From: Methylobacterium sp. Leaf117 | Lineage (GTDB): Bacteria; Pseudomonadota; Alphaproteobacteria; Rhizobiales; Beijerinckiaceae | NCBI RefSeq assembly: GCF_001422985.1 | Contig: NZ_LMNL01000004.1 | Span: 22,024-86,023 of the forward strand | Length of the DNA stretch: 64,000 nucleotides | Reading direction: 5' to 3' | Shown: positions 17,980 through 27,062 of the stretch, one piece after another | Layout of the letters: each line of letters opens with the position of its first letter | Position numbering within the stretch: the stretch's first letter is position 1 | Made by a program: the position numbers and the translations under genes | Notes under the pieces: model-generated | Seen by the model: the letters and a program-made list of their open reading frames with translations, nothing else | The model's database searches: none | Told to the model about the DNA's origin: nothing

Positions 17980-18720
17980 TCAGATGCCCGCGTACCAGGG
18001 GAATCCGAGTTCGGCGACCATGCTGCCGCGACCCTGGCCGAGGCCGTCGACCCGGTCCACCGCCTCGATCGCGCTGAGATATTTCAGGCTCTTGTAGCCG
18101 AGCTGGCGTTCCACCCGCAGGCGGACCGGGGCGCCGTGCGCCACCGGCAGGGGGGCGTCGTTCATGCCGTAGGCCAGGATAGTCTGCGGATGGAGGGCAT
18201 CGAACAGGTCGTAGCTGTCCCACCAGCCATCGACGCTGCGCACCACGATGAAGCGGGCCTCCGGCTTCAGGCCCACCGTGGCGAGCAGGTGGGCCAGCGG
18301 CACGCCCGTCCACTTGGCGATGGCCGACCAGCCCTGCTCGCAGGCGTGGAGGGTGATCTGTGCCCGGGCCGGCATCGCCCGGAGGTCGGCGAGGGAGAAC
18401 GCGCCCGGGCGCTCGACGAGGCCGCCGACCGGGAGCCGCCAATCCGTGAATCCGAGGGCCTTGGAGCGCCGGTAATCGGAATGGTCCGGGTCCGTGGTGT
18501 TGATGGTCGGGAACACCGCCGAGATCGCCTCCGGCCCGAACTCGCGCACCAGGGGCTGGTGGCGCTGGAGCCAGCGCTGGACCGCGAAGGTCAGGCCGTT
18601 GCTCCAGTCGTAGGGGGTGGCGAGCCGCGACAGGGCCGGCGCCTCGCAGCCGCCGAGCAGCCCGGCGCCCAGCAGCGTGCCCGAACCGGCGAGGAGGCGG
18701 CGGCGCGAGAGGTCACGCAT
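17980..18720 (-). CDS. Tat-exported molybdopterin-dependent oxidoreductase (sulfite-oxidase fold)
   Basis: A 246-residue protein with a twin-arginine signal (SRRRLLAGSGTLLGAGLL) ending in LGGC, a possible lipobox, so a folded periplasmic lipoprotein is plausible. The catalytic domain resembles the sulfite oxidase/MsrP group: PVGGLVERPGAFSLADLRAM, the molybdenum-ligating Cys in ITLHACEQGWSAIAKWTGVP, and LGYKSLKYLSAI. The dimerisation domain of true sulfite oxidases is absent. Its start overlaps the end of the upstream cytochrome b gene by eight bases, which suggests that the cytochrome takes its electrons. Substrate unknown. Confidence 0.87.
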   Translation of the reverse strand: MRDLSRRRLLAGSGTLLGAGLLGGCEAPALSRLATPYDWSNGLTFAVQRWLQRHQPLVREFGPEAISAVFPTINTTDPDHSDYRRSKALGFTDWRLPVGGLVERPGAFSLADLRAMPARAQITLHACEQGWSAIAKWTGVPLAHLLATVGLKPEARFIVVRSVDGWWDSYDLFDALHPQTILAYGMNDAPLPVAHGAPVRLRVERQLGYKSLKYLSAIEAVDRVDGLGQGRGSMVAELGFPWYAGI

Positions 18721-19477
18721 CGGGGGGCTCCGCAGCAGGAATTCGGGAAGGAACTCGGGAAGGAACTCGGGAATCGTCTCCGGGAACGCGGAAGCGTCCG
18801 GTGATCATCGAGCGCATCAGGTTGCCGGCCCCGCCGACGAAGACCTGGGCCACGTGCACCACCAGGAACGCCACCAGCAGGCAGGCGGTGAGGAAATGCA
18901 GCGTGCGCGCCGATTGCCGGCCGCCGAACAGGGTGAACAGCTCCGGATAGGCGGCCGTGACGCCCGGCGACATGGTCAGCCCGGTGAGCACCATCAGGGG
19001 AAACAGGCCGAACAGCACCGCCAGGTAGGCGAACTTCTGCAGGGCGTTGTAGCGCAGGGCCTCGCGGCCGCGCGCCGGCCGGAGGCGGACATGGTCGGCG
19101 ATCTCGCGGGCGAGGTGGCGCGGAGCGAGCTGGTCCCGGTCGGGGACGAGGTCTCGGGCGAAGTGGCCGCCCACGAAGGCGACGATGCCGTAGACGATCC
19201 CGTTGAGCACCAGCACCCAGGCGGCGAGGAAGTGCAGGTTGCGGCCCCAGCCCGTCTGTTCGAGGTTGACCGGCAGCGGCAGGTCGAGGGCGGCCGGCGC
19301 CCCGTTGGCCCCGGTCTCGCCCCAGAACAGGCGCGGCAGGGCGAGCAGGATCGCGACGCCGCTGACCAGCAGGGCCAGGAACGCGGCGGCATTGAGCCAG
19401 TGGGTCAGCCGCACCCAGGCGGCGTGGCGATGGACCAGGGACGGGTCCGGAGCCTCTGCCGGGGGCGCCCGCCTCAC
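18713..19477 (-). CDS. Di-haem cytochrome b561-type membrane protein
   Basis: A 254-residue integral membrane protein with about four spans and paired histidines for haem b (RLTHWLNAAAFLALLVSG, RNLHFLAAWVLVLNG, RTLHFLTACLLVAFLVVH). It belongs to the cytochrome b561/hydrogenase cytochrome b superfamily and probably links the periplasmic molybdoenzyme encoded next to the respiratory chain. The C-terminal tail (SRVPSRVPSRIPAAEP) comes from three 12-bp repeats at 18739-18774. It overlaps the methyltransferase stop by four bases. Confidence 0.87.
   Translation of the reverse strand: MRRAPPAEAPDPSLVHRHAAWVRLTHWLNAAAFLALLVSGVAILLALPRLFWGETGANGAPAALDLPLPVNLEQTGWGRNLHFLAAWVLVLNGIVYGIVAFVGGHFARDLVPDRDQLAPRHLAREIADHVRLRPARGREALRYNALQKFAYLAVLFGLFPLMVLTGLTMSPGVTAAYPELFTLFGGRQSARTLHFLTACLLVAFLVVHVAQVFVGGAGNLMRSMITGRFRVPGDDSRVPSRVPSRIPAAEPPDA
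18739..18774. repeat. Three 12-bp tandem repeats at a gene end
   Basis: gaattcgggaag, gaactcgggaag and gaactcgggaat run head to tail, in frame, in the 3' end of the cytochrome b gene. Confidence 0.8.
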
Positions 19478-20100
19478 GCGGGGGCCTGCGGGGCCGAAAC
19501 CGGAGGCGCCTGCAGCACGTCGAGGCGGTAGCGCTCGGTGCGGCTCTGGTGGCGGGGCGTCAGGCCGGGCGCCGTCAGCCCGATCAGGGTTTCCACGGCC
19601 GCATCGGCGCTGAGGGGAAAGTCCGTCTCACCGAGCCAGTGCACCAGGACGACCTCGCCCCCGGGCTTCAGCGACGCGGTGAGATGTTGGGCGATCCGGG
19701 ACAGGTCCTCGGGGGTGAAGAAGTACAGCACCTCCGACAGCAGCACGAGGTCGAACCGGCCGGGCGGCCATTCATCCGGCACCGCCGCCCGCAGGAAGTC
19801 GACCTGCGGGCTGTCGGCGCAGCGCGCGCGGGCGGTGTCGAGGGCGCTCTCGGCCACGTCGAGGGCGAGCAGGCGCCCGCAGCGATCGGCGAGGCGCCGG
19901 GTCATGACGCCGATCGAGCAGCCGATCTCCAGGGCCTCGGCGTAGGTCGGCCGGCCGAGCGCCGCCAGGGTGGCGGCGTACTTGGCGTGCTCGTAGGGCG
20001 AGGTGGTGAAGTCCCAGGGATCGGGATTGGCGGCGTAGAGGTCGGTGAAATAATCCGCCGGCAATGTCCGGGTGGCGCGTGTCGGGATGGAGCCGGTCAT
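19474..20100 (-). CDS. NodS-like SAM-dependent methyltransferase
   Basis: A 208-residue class I methyltransferase. SAM-binding motif I is ALEIGCSIGVMTRRLADRCG at about 60-79, followed by LLALDVAESALDTARAR, then FDLVLLSEVLYFF. The N-terminal YFTDLYAANPDPWDFTTSPYE is characteristic of the NodS family, which in rhizobia N-methylates chitooligosaccharide Nod factors. No nod genes accompany it, so the substrate is unknown. It lies between an acyl-CoA dehydrogenase-like gene (96 bases upstream) and cytochrome b (4-base overlap). ATG at 20098-20100 chosen over one eight codons earlier. Confidence 0.88.
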   Translation of the reverse strand: MTGSIPTRATRTLPADYFTDLYAANPDPWDFTTSPYEHAKYAATLAALGRPTYAEALEIGCSIGVMTRRLADRCGRLLALDVAESALDTARARCADSPQVDFLRAAVPDEWPPGRFDLVLLSEVLYFFTPEDLSRIAQHLTASLKPGGEVVLVHWLGETDFPLSADAAVETLIGLTAPGLTPRHQSRTERYRLDVLQAPPVSAPQAPA

Positions 20101-20196
20101 GAAAGCCTCGCCGATGGGACGCACGGCCCCGAGCCTGAAGCGGACGGGAGGGGAATCGGTGGTCCGGACGCCATCATGCGCGGACCGCGCTGCACC

Positions 20197-21471
20197 TCAA
20201 ACACCCGCCGATCGCGCCTCGGGCGCAAGCATCCCGGGGGGATCGCGCCACAGGAGGTCCGCCGGCCGCGCCTCGGCGAGGATATGGGCCGCCGCGGCGG
20301 TGAGCGCCCGGTCCGGCCCGGGCTGGCGCAGGTAGGTCGCCAGGTCCCGTGCCAGGCGCTCCAGGGGATGCGGGCTGAGGAAGCCCGAGAGCCCGACCGA
20401 GCGCTGGGCCCGCTCCAGCACGTCGAGCCCGGCCCGTTCCACCGCCAGACGGGTGAGGTTGACGTAGGCGATCACCCGCTCGGGCTCCGCCGCCGGGTCG
20501 CTGGCCAGCACCGCCGCCCGGGCCACGAACAGGCGCGCCGTTTCCACCGCGATCGCGGCCTCCCCGAGGCGGGCGGCCTGGTGCGGGTCGCCGCCGCGCC
20601 CGGTGGCCCGGAGATGGGTCCGCAGGGCGTCGAACACCGCCTCGATGCCGCCGAGCTGCACCGCGGCGAAGCGCCAGGCCCCGCCGGAGAAGTGCGGCTC
20701 GGCGAAGTAGGCGTCCGGTCCGCCGACGAAGCCGCCCGGATCGGCGGGCAGGCCGGTGAAGTCGAGGATGCCCGAGGTGGAGGCGCGCATGCCGTGGGCC
20801 TGCCAACCGGAAAGGTCGGCCCGGGTCCCGGCCACGAGGTTGGCCACCAGCATCTGCTGGCGCCCGTCCGGCCGGCGCGCGGTGACGAGGGGGCGGGTGA
20901 CCGATCCGGCCCCGGAGGCGAACGACTTGACCCCGCGCAGCCGCCAGCCGGCCTCGGCTCCTTGCGGAGCTTCCAAGCCTTCCAGGCCTTGCAAGTCTTC
21001 GACGCCCGGCAAGCCTTCCACGTCCGGCACGTCTTCCAGACTGAGGCCGCCGGTCTGGGGCTGGGTGTTCCAGACCCCGAACAGGTGCCCGGCCCGGACG
21101 TCGCCTGCGAGGCGCTCGGCCACCGCCGGGTCGGCGTAGCGCAGGATCAGCAGCAGGGCGTTGACGTGGCCCTCATAGAGTCGGCCGAGGGCGAGGCTGC
21201 CGCGCCCGACCCGCGCCAGGACGTCGGCGAGGACCGGCGCCCGCTCGGGCGCGTCGAGGCCGGCGCCGCCGAGGGACACCGGCAGCGGCGCCGCCAGCAG
21301 TCCGGCCTCGTATGCGTGGGCCACGTCTTCGGCCGGAAACCCGCCCGCGCGGTCGAGGGCGTCGGCGCGCTCGCCGGCCCGGTCCGCCACCGCCCGGGCC
21401 GCCGCCAGAATCCTCGCCGGGTCGGGGGCCGAGCAGTCCTGAAGATGTCGATGAAGGGGGATGAAGTTCAT
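20197..21471 (-). CDS. Acyl-CoA dehydrogenase-like protein with internal repeat insertion
   Basis: A 424-residue acyl-CoA dehydrogenase-fold protein: N-terminal helical domain, LPVSLGGAGLDAPERAPVLA, the middle beta-domain (WRLRGVKSFASGAGSVTRPL) and a C-terminal helical bundle. The usual catalytic Glu cannot be assigned with confidence. A region of about 35 residues after NTQPQTGGL (LEDVPDVEGLPGVEDLQGLE and more) is a low-complexity expansion of 15-bp-like DNA repeats near 20965-21040, inserted between two conserved strands. Such genes often neighbour NodS-like methyltransferases. Start MNFIPLHRHL preferred over a longer frame. Confidence 0.8.
   Translation of the reverse strand: MNFIPLHRHLQDCSAPDPARILAAARAVADRAGERADALDRAGGFPAEDVAHAYEAGLLAAPLPVSLGGAGLDAPERAPVLADVLARVGRGSLALGRLYEGHVNALLLILRYADPAVAERLAGDVRAGHLFGVWNTQPQTGGLSLEDVPDVEGLPGVEDLQGLEGLEAPQGAEAGWRLRGVKSFASGAGSVTRPLVTARRPDGRQQMLVANLVAGTRADLSGWQAHGMRASTSGILDFTGLPADPGGFVGGPDAYFAEPHFSGGAWRFAAVQLGGIEAVFDALRTHLRATGRGGDPHQAARLGEAAIAVETARLFVARAAVLASDPAAEPERVIAYVNLTRLAVERAGLDVLERAQRSVGLSGFLSPHPLERLARDLATYLRQPGPDRALTAAAAHILAEARPADLLWRDPPGMLAPEARSAGV
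20965..21040. repeat. Degenerate tandem repeats inside the acyl-CoA dehydrogenase-like gene
   Basis: Reiterations of cttccaagcc, cttccaggcc and ttgcaagtc-like units, in frame, encode the Leu/Glu/Gly-rich insertion in the protein. Confidence 0.6.
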
Positions 21472-21638
21472 GGACAGCACATGGATCACGCCCGCGCGAT
21501 CTCCAGACGCTGATTGCGTACACAAGCTCCGTTTTTCCCCGTCGAAGCCCGGTTCTCCCGCGTCAAAAAGCACCTGGGTTGCCGAGGCGCACGACGGCGC
21601 GGCGGGGGCGCCGCCGCGCTCCGTCCGGTTCCCCCGCG

Positions 21639-22916
21639 TCAGCTCCAGGCGTGGAAGGGCGGGTTCACGCCGTTGAGGGCGTGATTGCCGACGATCGCGT
21701 ATTTCCAGCGCACGGGGTCGTGGAGGGTGTGGGTGCGGGCGTTGCGCCAGTGCCGGTCGAGGTTGTGCTCGGCTAGGGTCGAGCGGGTGCCGGCGAGCTC
21801 GAACAGGGTGTTGGTCGTGCTCAGAGCCACCTCGGTGGTGAGCACCTTGGCCTCCGCCACCGCCAGCTGCGCCGCCGCCACCGTGTCGGCCTGCGGTGCC
21901 GCCACGGCGGCGTCGAGGGCGAGGCCCGCCCGGTCGAGCAGCGCCTCGGCCGCGTGCAGCCGGATGGTCAGGTCGCCGACGATGCGGATGGTGTGGGGGT
22001 CGTCGGAGGCCCGCTCCAGGCCGCTGTCGACCCAGGGGCGCGACCGGGTGCGCACGAACTCGATGGTCTCGGCGAGCGCCGCCCGGGCGATGCCCGCATC
22101 CACGGCCGCCTGGATGATCTGGAAGATGGCCCCGTCGGCGCTCGGGGCGGCGTAGCCCTTCCAGGCCGGCACCAGATGGGTCTTGGGCACCCGCACGCCG
22201 TCGATCCGCACCGTGCCGCTGGCGGTGGTGCGCTGGCCGAAGCTCGACCAGTCGTCGATCACCGTGAGGCCCGGGGCGTTGCGTTCGGCGATGGCGTACC
22301 AGGCTCGGCCCGCGTCATCGAGGGCCACGATGGGCACGAGATGGGCCAGCAGCGCGCCGGTGGCGTAGAACTTGGTGCCCTGGACCACGACGTGGTCGCC
22401 GTCCTCGACGAAATGCGTCTTGAAGTCGGCGGCCCGCGGCGTGCCGATCTCCGAGAAGGCATTGCCGAAGCGGGTGCCGGCCAGCACCAGCCCGAACAGC
22501 AGCGCCTTCTGGTCCGCGTCCGACACCGTGTCGATCGCCGCCACGATGCCGAGGTGGTTCTGGGCGATCTGGCCGATCGACGGGTCGGCCGCCGACACGA
22601 TGGCGATGACCTGGGCCACGGTCCGGTACGACAGCCCCGGCCCGCCCTGCGCCCGCGGCACGTTGATCGACCACAGGCCGCTCTGCGAGAACGCGTCGAG
22701 TTCGGCCAGGGGGCGGCGCCCGGTGCGGTCGCGCTCCGAAGCGCCGGCCCGGAACCCCTCCGCCAGCGCGTGGGCGATCCGCAGCGCCTCGGCGTCGTCG
22801 CGGACAATGTGGGCCGGGGCGGCGGGGCGCTCGGGACCGGGCGCCCCGGTGGGCCAGCGATGGGTCTCCCGTGATGTCTGGCTGGCGGCGATGTTCGGGC
22901 TGACGGCGATGGTCAT
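21639..22916 (-). CDS. sfnB: SfnB-family sulfur acquisition oxidoreductase
   Basis: A 425-residue acyl-CoA dehydrogenase-fold flavoprotein of the SfnB family used when cells take sulfur from organosulfur compounds. Recognisable: INVPRAQGGPGLSYRTVAQV, FGNAFSEIGTPRAADFKT, the WSSFGQRTTASGTVRIDGVRVP substrate region, and the SfnB-like C-terminus NLDRHWRNARTHTLHDPVRW. It sits 43 bases downstream of sfnG on the same strand and is probably co-transcribed. Exact reaction is not established for the family. Confidence 0.88.
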   Translation of the reverse strand: MTIAVSPNIAASQTSRETHRWPTGAPGPERPAAPAHIVRDDAEALRIAHALAEGFRAGASERDRTGRRPLAELDAFSQSGLWSINVPRAQGGPGLSYRTVAQVIAIVSAADPSIGQIAQNHLGIVAAIDTVSDADQKALLFGLVLAGTRFGNAFSEIGTPRAADFKTHFVEDGDHVVVQGTKFYATGALLAHLVPIVALDDAGRAWYAIAERNAPGLTVIDDWSSFGQRTTASGTVRIDGVRVPKTHLVPAWKGYAAPSADGAIFQIIQAAVDAGIARAALAETIEFVRTRSRPWVDSGLERASDDPHTIRIVGDLTIRLHAAEALLDRAGLALDAAVAAPQADTVAAAQLAVAEAKVLTTEVALSTTNTLFELAGTRSTLAEHNLDRHWRNARTHTLHDPVRWKYAIVGNHALNGVNPPFHAWS

Positions 22917-22959
22917 GGCGTGTCTCCGGATCGGGGGCGGTTCGGCGGAGGGCCGCGCG

Positions 22960-24087
22960 TCAGGCGGCCCGCGCCCGTTCGCGGCGGGCCGCCTCCAGGG
23001 CGCGCACCCGCGGGATCACATGTTCGCCGAAATAGGCCACGTCCTCCTGGAAGTGCAGGAAGGCCAGCAGCGCCAGGTCGGCCCCGGCATCCTTGAGCGC
23101 CACGATGCGCGCGGCGATCTGGTCCGGCGTGCCGATCAGGTTGGTCTTGAAGCCGTCATTGTACTGGACGAGGTCCTCTAAGCTCGATTTCGCCCAGTTG
23201 CCCTCCCCTTCCGGCGAGGCCTTGCCGGCGTTCTTCGCCTCGTGGCCGAAGGCCTTCACGGCGTCCGGGTCGGCCTGGTCGATGATCTCCCGCAGGACGG
23301 CCTGTGCCTCTTCCTCGGTGTCGCGCGCGATGACGAAGGCGTTGACGCCCACCTTCACCGCATGCCCGTTGGCCTTCGCCTTGGCCTGGAGGTCGTCGAC
23401 CTGGGCCCGCAGGCCCTCCGGCGTGTTGCCGTTGGTGAAGTACCAGTCGGAGACGCGGGCGGCCATGTCGCGGGCGGCGCGCGAGGAGCCGCCCTGGAAG
23501 ATCTCCGGCTGCGGGTCGGCCGGCTTCGGCCGCAGGGTGTAGTCGCTGTAGCGGTAGAAATCGCCCCGGAAGGTGAAGTTGTCCTGGGTCCAGATCCCCC
23601 GCAGGGAGCGGATGAACTCCTCCGAGCGGCGGTAGCGCTCGTCGTGGTCGAGCCACGGTTCGCCGATGGCGCGGAACTCGCCCGAGAACCAGCCCGAGAC
23701 CACGTTGACGGCGATGCGGCCCTCCGAAAGCTGGCTGATCGTGGCGATCTGCTTGGCGGCCAGCGTCGGGTTCCACGGGCCGGGCAGCAGCGCGGCGATG
23801 ACCTTCAGCGTGCTGGTGGCGGCCAGCAGCGCGTGGCTGAAGGCGACGGATTCATGCTGATACTCGGCGCCGTAGCCGGCGGTGAAGCGGATCTGCGTCA
23901 GGGCGTAGTCGAACCCGGCGGCCTCGGCGATCTGCGCGAGGCGGCGGTTGTAGGGGCCGTCCCAGCTCGTGCGCTGGGGAATCTTGCTGATGACGAGGCC
24001 GCCCGAGACGTTGGGCACCCAGTAGGCGAAGCGGATCGGATCGCTGTCGTCGTGGTGCGGCGGTTGGAAGCTCATGTTCGGATCCAT
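22960..24087 (-). CDS. sfnG: FMNH2-dependent dimethylsulfone monooxygenase
   Basis: A 375-residue luciferase-like monooxygenase matching SfnG, which converts dimethylsulfone to methanesulfinate using reduced FMN. Signature stretches: FAYWVPNVSGGLVISKIPQR at the N-terminus, LTQIRFTAGYGAEYQHES, NVVSGWFSGEFRAIGEPWLD, and EIFQGGSSRAARDMAARVSD. No flavin reductase partner is seen beside it; rutF is 17 kb away. MSFQPP four codons in is an alternative start. It is first of a two-gene unit with sfnB. Confidence 0.92.
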   Translation of the reverse strand: MDPNMSFQPPHHDDSDPIRFAYWVPNVSGGLVISKIPQRTSWDGPYNRRLAQIAEAAGFDYALTQIRFTAGYGAEYQHESVAFSHALLAATSTLKVIAALLPGPWNPTLAAKQIATISQLSEGRIAVNVVSGWFSGEFRAIGEPWLDHDERYRRSEEFIRSLRGIWTQDNFTFRGDFYRYSDYTLRPKPADPQPEIFQGGSSRAARDMAARVSDWYFTNGNTPEGLRAQVDDLQAKAKANGHAVKVGVNAFVIARDTEEEAQAVLREIIDQADPDAVKAFGHEAKNAGKASPEGEGNWAKSSLEDLVQYNDGFKTNLIGTPDQIAARIVALKDAGADLALLAFLHFQEDVAYFGEHVIPRVRALEAARRERARAA

Positions 24088-24718
24088 GCGTTTTCAGCGG
24101 GCGCGCAAGGTCGGCGGCCCGGCAGGTTAGGTTTTCGGATTGAATACAAAAGACGAGGCGTCGACATGATTGTCTCACGTCTCCGTGACGCCGAGGCCTG
24201 GACTTGGTCTTTGTTGGTGCTTGCTGTTCCGCGTCTAGAATTGCCCGGACGCGTGTCCGCGTCAAAGGAAGCAAACGGCTTTTTTCAGGCCTCCGGCGAA
24301 AACCCGTTCCCCCGAACGCGACCGGCGCCGAAGGTTTGTGTCGTGGGGCCGTTCGGGGACCGGCGCGCCGCTGCGGCCCGGTCATGCGCGCGCCTTCCGG
24401 GCAGGTCCGGGGCGCGGGACAGGGCTGATCCGGCGCCGACGATGCCCGGATTGCGGGCGCTGCCGGGATGCCGAATTCAGTTGCCGGGGCCGGATTGCTT
24501 GTTCCGGCGCCTTTCTGGGCAGCTGAATGCTGATAAGGTGGGCAATATCGAAAATTTGCCGATCTTGTAAGCTTGCCCTTCAAAATGACATTGCTTCGCG
24601 AAACCGGTCGTTTAAGCACGCGTTAATTCATCGCCCCTTACGTTTGGCTCCATCTCCAAGGGATCGCCGAAGTCTCCGATCTCGGTTCACCCAGGACTTT
24701 CATCCAGGAACACCGTCC
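24088..24718. other. Divergent intergenic region
   Basis: About 630 bases between sfnG (minus) and the receiver-domain gene (plus). No convincing gene. The right part (about 24510-24660) is less GC-rich and contains aaaatttgcc and ttcaaaatgacattgc, probably the promoter area of the receiver gene. No operator could be assigned. Confidence 0.5.
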
Positions 24719-25141
24719 ATGCTGGCCGCGTCCCGACGACCGCTCGTGGTTCTCCTTGCCGGAGACGAGCTGACCCGTTCCATCACCACGAGTTGCCTCG
24801 AGATGTCGGGCTACGACGTGCTCGGCGCCCGCACCGCCGGTGAGGTCGAGAGCCTGCTGCTCGCCCGGCCGGACGAGGGCCGGGTCGACGTGCTGGTGAC
24901 CGATGCCGACGTGCGCGACACGGTGGACGGATTGTCCCTGGCGGGCGTGGCCCGCTGCCTCGATCCGACCGTAGGGGTGATCTACACCGTCCGCTCGCCG
25001 CGCCGCCTCGACGGCGAGGCCCTGGAGCCGGGCGCCCTGCGCCTGCGCACGCCCTATCACGGCCACCAGCTCGTCGCCCTGATCACCGACCTCCTGGCCA
25101 GCCCGGCCAATCGACGCGAGCAGACCCGCGCGGCCGCGTGA
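24719..25141 (+). CDS. Stand-alone response-regulator receiver-like protein
   Basis: A 140-residue protein consisting of one CheY-like receiver domain: LVVLLAGDELTRSITTSCLE at the start, the predicted phospho-acceptor Asp in VDVLVTDADVRDTVDGLSLA, and LRTPYHGHQLVALITDLL at the end. The conserved acidic pair near the N-terminus is reduced (GDE) and the usual Lys near the C-terminus is replaced (TPY), so phosphorylation may be altered. No output domain and no kinase gene adjacent. Start ATG 24719 follows caggaacacc. Confidence 0.75.
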   Translation: MLAASRRPLVVLLAGDELTRSITTSCLEMSGYDVLGARTAGEVESLLLARPDEGRVDVLVTDADVRDTVDGLSLAGVARCLDPTVGVIYTVRSPRRLDGEALEPGALRLRTPYHGHQLVALITDLLASPANRREQTRAAA

Positions 25142-25202
25142 GTCGGGGGGCTGCGCCCCCGACCGCCTGCCCGTTTCACACCGCGCCGATTCCACCCGCC
25201 CG

Positions 25203-25232
25203 TTGCCCTCCCGCCTGTTGCCCTCCCGCCTC
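25203..25232. repeat. Two 15-bp tandem repeats
   Basis: ttgccctcccgcctg followed by ttgccctcccgcctc, intergenic, just upstream of the palindromic element. Confidence 0.7.
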
Positions 25233-25308
25233 TGCGCGTCTCGATTCACACACCTGATCTTGCAGGCAGACTCTTGCAGGAAGAATCTCGCAGGCAAACC
25301 GCGTCCCG

Positions 25309-25488
25309 CTCCCCCCTTGTGGGGAGAGGTTCGGCGTGGGGGTGGTTGGGTGACCCTCATCCGGCGGAGGCTGGCGGGGCCACCCCCAGCTCCAACGCCA
25401 CCCCACAGGCTCGACGGATCGCGGGCAGGCCCGAGATCCGCTGGGAAGCAGGGCCGCGTCGTGGTGAGATGCCGTGAATCCAGGAGCC
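25309..25488. repeat. Intergenic palindromic repeat element, copy 1
   Basis: A ~180-base element beginning ccccccttgtggggagagg and ending with gtgaatccaggagcc. A second copy is at 28252-28428. The core at 25340-25385 starts gggtgg and ends ccaccc and can fold into a hairpin. In copy 2 this 46-base core is reverse-complemented (40 of 46 bases match when one copy is flipped) while the flanks stay in direct orientation. No coding potential. The ends resemble widespread intergenic repeats of this group of bacteria. Confidence 0.85.
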
Positions 25489-25715
25489 CGCGGAGAGGGA
25501 GCGTGCCCGTCCCCGACGCACCGGCCCAGGCGCCCGCCCCCGGTCGCCAACCCCCAATGTCCAACCCGCCTGTCCGTCCGGCGCCGGGCGGTGTATCAGG
25601 CGGTTCCCGCCCTGCCCCGCCCTGCCCTGCGACGTGACCGCCCACCGGCCCGCCGGCGGCGCGCGCTGGCGCGGATCGTGCCCGGCTGTCGGGCCCCAGC
25701 GCACCGCGAGAGCCG

Positions 25716-27062
25716 ATGATCAGCGCCTTCGACCTCTTCAAGATCGGAATCGGCCCGTCGAGCTCCCACACCATCGGCCCGATGGTGGCGGCGCGCCGGT
25801 TCCGCACGCGGACGCGCGGGTTGCCCGGCCTCGCCCGCATCCGGGCCGAGATCTTCGGCTCCCTGGCCTGGACCGGGCGCGGGCACGGCACCGACACCGC
25901 CATCTTCCTCGGGCTCCTCGATCACGAGCCCCACACCGTCGACCCGGACGGGGTCGCCGGCCACGTGGCGGTGCTCGGCGCCGAGAAGCGGCTCGGACCC
26001 GGGGGGGCGGCCTTCGACCCGGTTGCCGACCTCACCTTCAATTTCACCGATCTGCTGCCCCTGCACACCAACGGCCTGCGCTTCTGCGCGCTCGATGGCG
26101 ACGGGGCCGTCCTCGACAGCGAGGAATACTATTCCGTCGGCGGCGGCTTCGTGGTGACCGAGGCCGAGGCGGCCCCCAATGCGGAGGCGGCCTGCCCCGT
26201 GCCCTATGCCAGCGCGGCCGGCCTCCTCGCCCTCTGCGTCGCCGAGGGCCGCACCATCGCCGAGGTGCAGTTCGCCAACGAATGCGGCGCCCGCACCCCC
26301 GCGGCCGTGGAGGCCGGCCTCGATGCCATCCGCGACGCGATGTTCGCCTGCATCGACCGGGGCCTGCGCCAGGACGGCGAGTTGCCCGGCGGCCTCAAGG
26401 TGCGCCGGCGAGCCCGGCGCCTGCACGACGACCTGACGGAGGGGCGCCTGCGCAACACCCGCGCCGCCCACGAGATCGTCGATTGGATCAGCCTCTACGC
26501 CCTGGCGGTGAACGAGGAGAACGCGGCCGGCGGCCGGGTGGTGACGGCGCCGACCAACGGCGCCGCCGGCATCATCCCGGCGGTGCTGCGCTACGCCCGC
26601 GATTTCTGCCCCGACTGGTCGGATGCGCGGTCGCGGGAATTCCTGCTCACCGCGGCGGCGGTGGGGGGCCTGATCAAGACCCGGGCCTCGATCTCGGGCG
26701 CCGAGGTCGGCTGCCAGGGGGAGGTCGGCTCGGCCGCCGCCATGGCGGCGGCGGGGCTGGCGGCCTTCCTCGGCGGCCATGCGGCCCAGGTGGAGAACGC
26801 CGCCGAGATCGCGATGGAGCACCATCTCGGCATGACCTGCGACCCCATCGGCGGTCTGGTGCAGATCCCCTGCATCGAGCGCAACGCCTTCGGGGCCAAC
26901 AAGGCGGTGGTGGCGGCCTCCCTGGCCCTGCGCGGCGACGGCATCCACCGCGTCACCCTCGACGAGGTCATCGAGACCATGCGCCAGACCGGCCACGACA
27001 TGCAGGCCAAGTACAAGGAGACCTCGCTGGGGGGCCTCGCGGTCAACGTCGCGGCCTGCTGA
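25716..27062 (+). CDS. sdaA: L-serine ammonia-lyase (iron-sulfur type)
   Basis: A 448-residue single-chain L-serine dehydratase that converts serine to pyruvate and ammonia using a 4Fe-4S cluster. N-terminal (beta) domain begins [20 protein letters not shown]; the C-terminal (alpha) domain has [20 protein letters not shown] and [20 protein letters not shown], with cluster Cys residues. Length near the family norm of about 455. It stands alone between two intergenic regions. It is downstream of copy 1 of the palindromic element; whether that affects expression is unknown. Confidence 0.95.
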   Translation: MISAFDLFKIGIGPSSSHTIGPMVAARRFRTRTRGLPGLARIRAEIFGSLAWTGRGHGTDTAIFLGLLDHEPHTVDPDGVAGHVAVLGAEKRLGPGGAAFDPVADLTFNFTDLLPLHTNGLRFCALDGDGAVLDSEEYYSVGGGFVVTEAEAAPNAEAACPVPYASAAGLLALCVAEGRTIAEVQFANECGARTPAAVEAGLDAIRDAMFACIDRGLRQDGELPGGLKVRRRARRLHDDLTEGRLRNTRAAHEIVDWISLYALAVNEENAAGGRVVTAPTNGAAGIIPAVLRYARDFCPDWSDARSREFLLTAAAVGGLIKTRASISGAEVGCQGEVGSAAAMAAAGLAAFLGGHAAQVENAAEIAMEHHLGMTCDPIGGLVQIPCIERNAFGANKAVVAASLALRGDGIHRVTLDEVIETMRQTGHDMQAKYKETSLGGLAVNVAAC

